From contig JAJDAH010000015.1 in assembly GCA_029261965.1 (NCBI GenBank), positions 1 through 43,658 of the forward strand: DNA of 43,658 nucleotides, given 5' to 3'. This document shows, piece after piece, positions 40,100 to 43,658 of this stretch (position 1 is its first letter; the number at the start of each line of letters is the position of its first letter). The notes under the pieces are model-generated. The model was not told the DNA's origin and made no database searches. It saw nothing but the letters and a program-made list of their open reading frames with translations. The translations under genes were made by a program, and so were the position numbers. Origin of the DNA: Polyangiaceae bacterium. GTDB lineage: Bacteria > Myxococcota_A > Polyangia > Polyangiales > Polyangiaceae.

Positions 40100-40681
40100 G
40101 TGGCAGACGAAGCGACGGGGCTGAAGGGATACAACATCTTATCGGCCGTCGAGTATTTGAAACAGACCTACTCACCAGAGCAATACGAGCGTGCGCTCGC
40201 TACCCTGTCCGAGGATGTGCGTGACGCACTACCCGGCGTCAAGCAGTTCGAGTTCTACCCTCGAAGGTATTTCGGCGAGATCGTGGCCGCGACGGCGGGG
40301 CTCCACGAGGAGGAGGACGACCGGCACGCCGCCCTCGCATCACTCGGTGAAAATATCGCTCGGGGCGCGACTAATACGTTCCTCCGGTTGCTCATGCGAA
40401 TGATGACGCCGCGGATCTTCGCGAACAAGGCGCAAACCATCTGGTCCAAGGACCATCGCGGCGGGATCATCGAAGCTGATACGTCCAAGTTGGACCAGAA
40501 CGAGATGGTCGTCACCATCGGTGAGCTCGAGGGGTTCAAGCACATGAACGCGATTTCCCTTGGCTGGATGCGCTTTGGGTTCACCGCCATGGGGTGCAAG
40601 AACGTGCGTGCCGAGCTCGTCGAAGGCGGTCTCGAGCAAATCTCCCCGCCGAAGATCGCCATCAGAGTCAACTGGGACTGA
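40100..40681 (+). CDS. DUF2378/TIGR02265-like protein (copy 3)
   Basis: GTG 40100 gives a 193-aa protein starting MADEATGLKGYNILSAVEYL, the same length as copy 2. The start of the domain (GLKGYNILSAVEYLKQTYSP), TNTFLRLLMRMMTPRIF, the conserved W (QTIWSKDHRGG), SLGWMRFGFTAMGCKN and the final VNWD all align with copy 2 by eye. The family is known as a Myxococcus paralogous group (TIGR02265/DUF2378) of undetermined function. A TTG at 40064 would add twelve residues, but that codon looks like part of the promoter. The deiodinase-like gene follows after 55 nt. Confidence 0.72.
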   Translation: MADEATGLKGYNILSAVEYLKQTYSPEQYERALATLSEDVRDALPGVKQFEFYPRRYFGEIVAATAGLHEEEDDRHAALASLGENIARGATNTFLRLLMRMMTPRIFANKAQTIWSKDHRGGIIEADTSKLDQNEMVVTIGELEGFKHMNAISLGWMRFGFTAMGCKNVRAELVEGGLEQISPPKIAIRVNWD

Positions 40682-40736
40682 TACACTCTTGGTCGGAGTG
40701 TACCGCGCACCACCAACCGGTTCGTGTGCAGGGCTC

Positions 40737-41762
40737 ATGGACGTCCTGTTAGCTCATCCCTACGGGGTGGCGATGGCAGCCGGCTTCGGTTCGGCGGTGG
40801 TGCTCGAGTTGCTGTCGCGCTCGTGGAAGGACCCCGGATTCGTCAGTACGGTGTTTTTCGGAGTCGCGCTCGTTTTGCAGGCCGTGGTTGCGGCCTTCAT
40901 TCTGGCCCTCACGTTCTCGGGAAGAGTACTCGCGGTGTGGCCGGGCCTTTGGTTCGGTCAATGGGTGCTGCTCGGTCTTCTCACGTTTTGCTCGGGGTAC
41001 GGCGTTCGCAGTTTTTTCGCGTACGTACTTCGGAGTTCGCGCTCGCGCTCCTACAACTATCCCCACTTCATGTACGAGTACTACGTACCCGAGCCGTGCC
41101 CGGCGGAGACTCGCGCCGGAACGCGGATCGTCGACGTGTCGGTTCTCGATCTCGACGGCGAAGAGCGTTCGCTCTCCGCGCTCTATTCCCAGGGGCCCAT
41201 CGTCATCGAATTCGGCAGTATCTCGTGCCCCATTTTCACGTCTCGGCTGCAGGCCATGGACGTCCTGGCGGAAGAGTACGCCGATCATGCCCGGTTTTTT
41301 GTCATGTACACTCGCGAGGCTCACCCTGGTGCTCGCTTCCCTCCGATCGAGCATGTCGAACAGAAAATCGACCACGCCCGAGCGCTGACGAAGCGCGGCG
41401 CCCGAAGAAGTGTTCTCGTCGACGACGTCGACGGCGCGCTCCACCGCCGCTACGGGGGCTTCCCCAATTCGATTTTGATCGTCGGTACCGATGGGGTCAT
41501 CACACTTCGCATGGAGTGGAACGAGCCCCATCTCGTTCGGCGACACCTCGATCGTTTGCTGGAAAACGGGGGTGTCGGCGCGGGTCTCGACGCCGTGCAA
41601 ATCGACGGAAACATCGTCGAGCCGCCGCCGTATGTTGCGATGCGCGACCTCGCGAGAGCCGGCTGGTCGTCACTTGCCGACTTTCTCGTCGAGGCGCCCC
41701 GCCTGGTTCTTCCGCACGTATTGAGCAAGTTCGACCGCGGCGACGAGCCGCCGACGCCCTAA
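40737..41762 (+). CDS. Membrane-anchored iodothyronine-deiodinase-like protein
   Basis: The 341-aa protein has three predicted membrane segments (about residues 8-27, 37-60, 69-98), then a thioredoxin-fold domain. The stretch IEFGSISCPIFTSRLQAMDV with FFVMYTREAHPGAR matches the deiodinase family (FGSxxCPxF ... EAHP). Cys164 stands where vertebrate enzymes have selenocysteine and is encoded by TGC, so it is not a selenoprotein. The second half continues DVDGALHRRYGGFPNSILIV. Bacterial members are redox proteins of unknown substrate. It follows the DUF2378-like gene by 55 nt and precedes a SpoIIAA-like gene by 77 nt, all in one direction. Confidence 0.8.
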   Translation: MDVLLAHPYGVAMAAGFGSAVVLELLSRSWKDPGFVSTVFFGVALVLQAVVAAFILALTFSGRVLAVWPGLWFGQWVLLGLLTFCSGYGVRSFFAYVLRSSRSRSYNYPHFMYEYYVPEPCPAETRAGTRIVDVSVLDLDGEERSLSALYSQGPIVIEFGSISCPIFTSRLQAMDVLAEEYADHARFFVMYTREAHPGARFPPIEHVEQKIDHARALTKRGARRSVLVDDVDGALHRRYGGFPNSILIVGTDGVITLRMEWNEPHLVRRHLDRLLENGGVGAGLDAVQIDGNIVEPPPYVAMRDLARAGWSSLADFLVEAPRLVLPHVLSKFDRGDEPPTP

Positions 41763-41839
41763 ACCGCCGCCGGCTGGAGGCCGCTACGCAGTCAGCGGTT
41801 GCAACACCGCGCGACCCTTGATTGGATGCCAAGTCCGCC

Positions 41840-42349
41840 ATGTGCGCCGAAAGACTCAGTTCCTCGGATTCCTCCGAAGCGGAGTTGATCGACCAAGGCG
41901 CGCATCACCGGACAGTGGTGTGGGGCGCTGTCATCGTGTCAGCCTACAACGGTCAGGTCTCGGTCGATCTTGCGACTGCACTCGAGCGCGCAGTTGCTCA
42001 GCGGGCCCCGGAGAATGGACCCATTGGTCTCGTCATCCACGTCATCGAGGGCGCGGAACGCCCCGAGGGCGCGGTGCGAGACGCCTTCACGAGGATGATG
42101 TCCGCGGTCGACGACCGTGTTGCTGCTTGGGCCATCGTGTTCGAAGGCACAGGTTTTTGGGCGGCCGCCATGAGGGCCATTCAATCCGGCATTTTGCTGA
42201 CCGCGCGAATAAAGGCACCTGCGAAGGTTTGTCCCGATCCAGCCGGCGCGGCGACCTGGTTGCATCAGACTATGAGCAAGCCGCTCCCGGGCGGCGCCGG
42301 AGCGCTCCGTAAAATCATCGAAGCCAACCGCTTCGAGCTGGCGGGTTGA
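41840..42349 (+). CDS. SpoIIAA-like (STAS-fold) protein 3
   Basis: ATG 41840 gives 169 aa; a TTG at 41822 could add six. After a Ser-rich start of about 25 residues come strands and helices in the SpoIIAA-like order: HRTVVWGAVIVSAYNGQVSV, IGLVIHVIEGAERPEGAVRD, AAWAIVFEGTGFWAAAMRAI, and a last helix (PDPAGAATWLHQTM). The hydrophobic helix after the third strand is shared with the other two SpoIIAA-like proteins here. It is the last gene of a plus-strand series DUF2378-like, deiodinase-like, SpoIIAA-like, and converges on a lipoprotein gene. Confidence 0.62.
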   Translation: MCAERLSSSDSSEAELIDQGAHHRTVVWGAVIVSAYNGQVSVDLATALERAVAQRAPENGPIGLVIHVIEGAERPEGAVRDAFTRMMSAVDDRVAAWAIVFEGTGFWAAAMRAIQSGILLTARIKAPAKVCPDPAGAATWLHQTMSKPLPGGAGALRKIIEANRFELAG

Positions 42350-42437
42350 GCGGGCTCGTCACGATCTCGCGGCTCGAACCGCGCAGCGTCGTTGGCCCAA
42401 GGAGCGCCAGCCAGGCGCGTGGGCGACTTCATGCGGA

Positions 42438-43043
42438 CTATTCGGCGGCGGCGTCCCCCGATGCGGACGGTCCGGCGTCGGCTTCTTTCGGTGGCGCGCC
42501 ATCCGGGGTTGCGGCATCCAGCGCGGAGCCGCCCCCAACCCGTCGGTAGATGTACGACATTCCGCTGCCGAGCTCGAAGATCTCCAACTTCTCGCCGTCG
42601 GGCTCGACCTCGATGACCCAAACGACCCCTTGTGTTCCGACCCACACGTGCAGCCGGTAACGGTCGCCTTTCTTCTTCTTGAAGAGATGAGGCCGGATCT
42701 CCGTGGCGGGTCCTTCGGGTTTGTCGAGGCGCAGCCGAATCGCTCGACGGTCGATCGTCATCGTCGTCAGTTTGGTCACAGCGTCGGACAGCGCGATCGG
42801 CTGCTGCCTGCTAGAGCGCGCCTCGGCGCCTTTCCATTCGCCCAACAGGCCGTCGAGCGCCTTCGAGGCGTTTTCCTTGGGTATTGGCCCCTTCAGATTC
42901 GGACGCGGCTCGGTCACGATGCGGGTTGCGACGGCTGGAGCCGGGTCGATGTTCCGCCCCTCCGGCCGTGATTCGCACGACTCACATCCGGTCAAATAGA
43001 GGGCGAACGCGACAAGAAGCCAAAGGCGCGAGGGGTCGTTCAC
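42438..43043 (-). CDS. Lipoprotein of unknown function
   Basis: GTG 43043 gives 201 aa with the signal WLLVAFALYLTGCESC. The mature domain (about residues 45-165) is alpha/beta with many charged residues (FKKKKGDRYRLHVWVGTQGV, then EVEPDGEKLEIFELGSGMSY). A low-complexity Ala/Asp/Gly tail closes it. No family recognised. It starts 11 nt after the ferritin-like gene. TAGACT (43057-43052) overlaps that gene's stop codon and lies 8 nt before the GTG, so an internal leaderless promoter is possible. Confidence 0.68.
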   Translation of the reverse strand: MNDPSRLWLLVAFALYLTGCESCESRPEGRNIDPAPAVATRIVTEPRPNLKGPIPKENASKALDGLLGEWKGAEARSSRQQPIALSDAVTKLTTMTIDRRAIRLRLDKPEGPATEIRPHLFKKKKGDRYRLHVWVGTQGVVWVIEVEPDGEKLEIFELGSGMSYIYRRVGGGSALDAATPDGAPPKEADAGPSASGDAAAE

Positions 43044-43054
43044 GGGGCGGGAGT

Positions 43055-43658
43055 CTACAGCGGTGCCGCCGTGGCGAGCGAGCGAAACGTGGGGTCGATG
43101 ACCAAGCCCCACGCATCGTCTATCGCACCCCGGAGTCCCGCGGAGTCGAGCCTGCCGTAGCGACCGAGGCCGGTGGGACCTCGGCCGGAGGCTGAGCTCG
43201 GGCGCTCGGCTCGAAGTGCCGTGTCGAGCGCCTCGAACGCGGTGGGAACGCGAGTCAGAGCCCACGCCACGACTCGCCAAGCGAGCTCGGCGTGGCGGGT
43301 CTCGTCGTCGGCGATCCCGCGGAGCACATTCTTGATGACCGGATCTTCAGCCGACTCGCTTGCTCTCCGCGCGATCAGGGCGGCAACGGTCTCGCCGATG
43401 CAGCCTTCGCGCAGGGTGTTGCAGGCCACCTCCACGAGGGTGGCTCGTCTTTGCGGCAATGGGTCGAGTGGCCCCGGCCCACGACCGCGCTCGGCGTAAG
43501 CGTTCGCGATCGAAAAACAGGCTCGGGCGTGTCTTATTTCGTCGAGTGCCGCGCGGTGGGTGGCCTCGACCAGGTCGGCGGGCGCACCCACGGCCAGCAG
43601 CTCGAGACTCGCCCGCGCAAACGAGGCAACCGAAGCGTGCTCGAGCAGCGCATCCTCG
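43055..43658 (-). CDS. Ferritin-like di-iron domain protein, 5' partial
   Basis: The frame stays open to the window edge: codons upstream of a GTG at 43591 read EDALLEHASVASFARASLEL, clearly coding, so the gene starts outside. The helices carry the four-helix-bundle iron ligands: EHAS near the edge, LDEIRHARACF (ExxH), REGCIGETVAAL and DDETRHAELAWR (ExxH). This family of myxobacterial ferritin-like proteins often has an N-terminal extension or signal upstream that cannot be seen here. A role in iron or peroxide handling, or as an oxidase, is possible. The lipoprotein at 43043 follows. Confidence 0.83.
   Translation of the reverse strand, partial: EDALLEHASVASFARASLELLAVGAPADLVEATHRAALDEIRHARACFSIANAYAERGRGPGPLDPLPQRRATLVEVACNTLREGCIGETVAALIARRASESAEDPVIKNVLRGIADDETRHAELAWRVVAWALTRVPTAFEALDTALRAERPSSASGRGPTGLGRYGRLDSAGLRGAIDDAWGLVIDPTFRSLATAAPL

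Noticed and set aside
41225-41231. Selenocysteine site in the deiodinase-like gene
   Set aside because: The codon at the active-site position is TGC (Cys), with no in-frame TGA, so no SECIS element is needed.
42368-42383. CGCGG/CCGCG hairpin between the SpoIIAA-like and lipoprotein genes
   Set aside because: Five-base-pair stem without T-tract, common by chance in GC-rich DNA.

Overview
The window looks like a GC-rich chromosomal segment of a myxobacterium-like bacterium (Myxococcota, probably Polyangia/Polyangiales). The signs are an AgmX/PglI-type C-terminal domain protein, three copies of a Myxococcus-type paralogous family (TIGR02265/DUF2378-like), many lipoproteins with Gly/Ala/Thr-rich linkers, a Gram-negative envelope (LpxK, FadL-type porin, Tol-Pal-associated CpoB-like protein) and a candidate sigma-54 promoter. 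I see no rRNA, tRNA, CRISPR array, insertion sequence or phage genes.

Layout. 1-9963: an edge-truncated AgmX-like envelope protein with a strong terminator; a TetR / phytanoyl-CoA-dioxygenase-like / succinylarginine-dihydrolase-like operon on the minus strand; an AlaX-type alanyl-tRNA editing protein; a glutaredoxin-like lipoprotein with phosphatidylserine synthase; and a CpoB-like plus LysM pair. 10081-16137: a C-type lectin lipoprotein, a membrane glycosyltransferase broken by two frameshifts, a Cys-rich lipoprotein, a crotonase, a first DUF2378-like protein and small envelope proteins. 16961-21508: a compact five-gene operon (unknown gene, CcsA/HemX-like, hemA, hemC, lpxK) with 4-nt overlaps. 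21547-30061: a lipoprotein, gcvPB with two small exported proteins, a DUF3089 hydrolase, a DUF885 lipoprotein, fabH, an epoxide-hydrolase-like lipoprotein and a DUF2141 protein.

30177-42349 is the most unusual part: a partner-switching (stressosome-like) island. It has an RsbT-like kinase, an RsbX-like phosphatase, RsbS-like and RsbR-like STAS proteins in one minus-strand operon whose first gene is a FadL-type outer-membrane porin, joined to the kinase by a TGATG stop/start overlap. A second RsbR-like protein lies in a plus-strand operon between a SpoIIAA-like and a DUF2378-like protein. Two more SpoIIAA-like proteins, another DUF2378-like protein, a frameshifted small gene and a membrane-anchored deiodinase-like thioredoxin-fold protein follow. 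Between the two RsbR genes lies a large FG-GAP/ASPIC exported protein with a good sigma-54-type promoter. The window ends with a lipoprotein and an edge-truncated ferritin-like protein.

A recurring regulatory theme is a TANNNT -10-like hexamer 5-9 nt before the start codon with no Shine-Dalgarno sequence. It occurs at eight genes and suggests leaderless transcripts.
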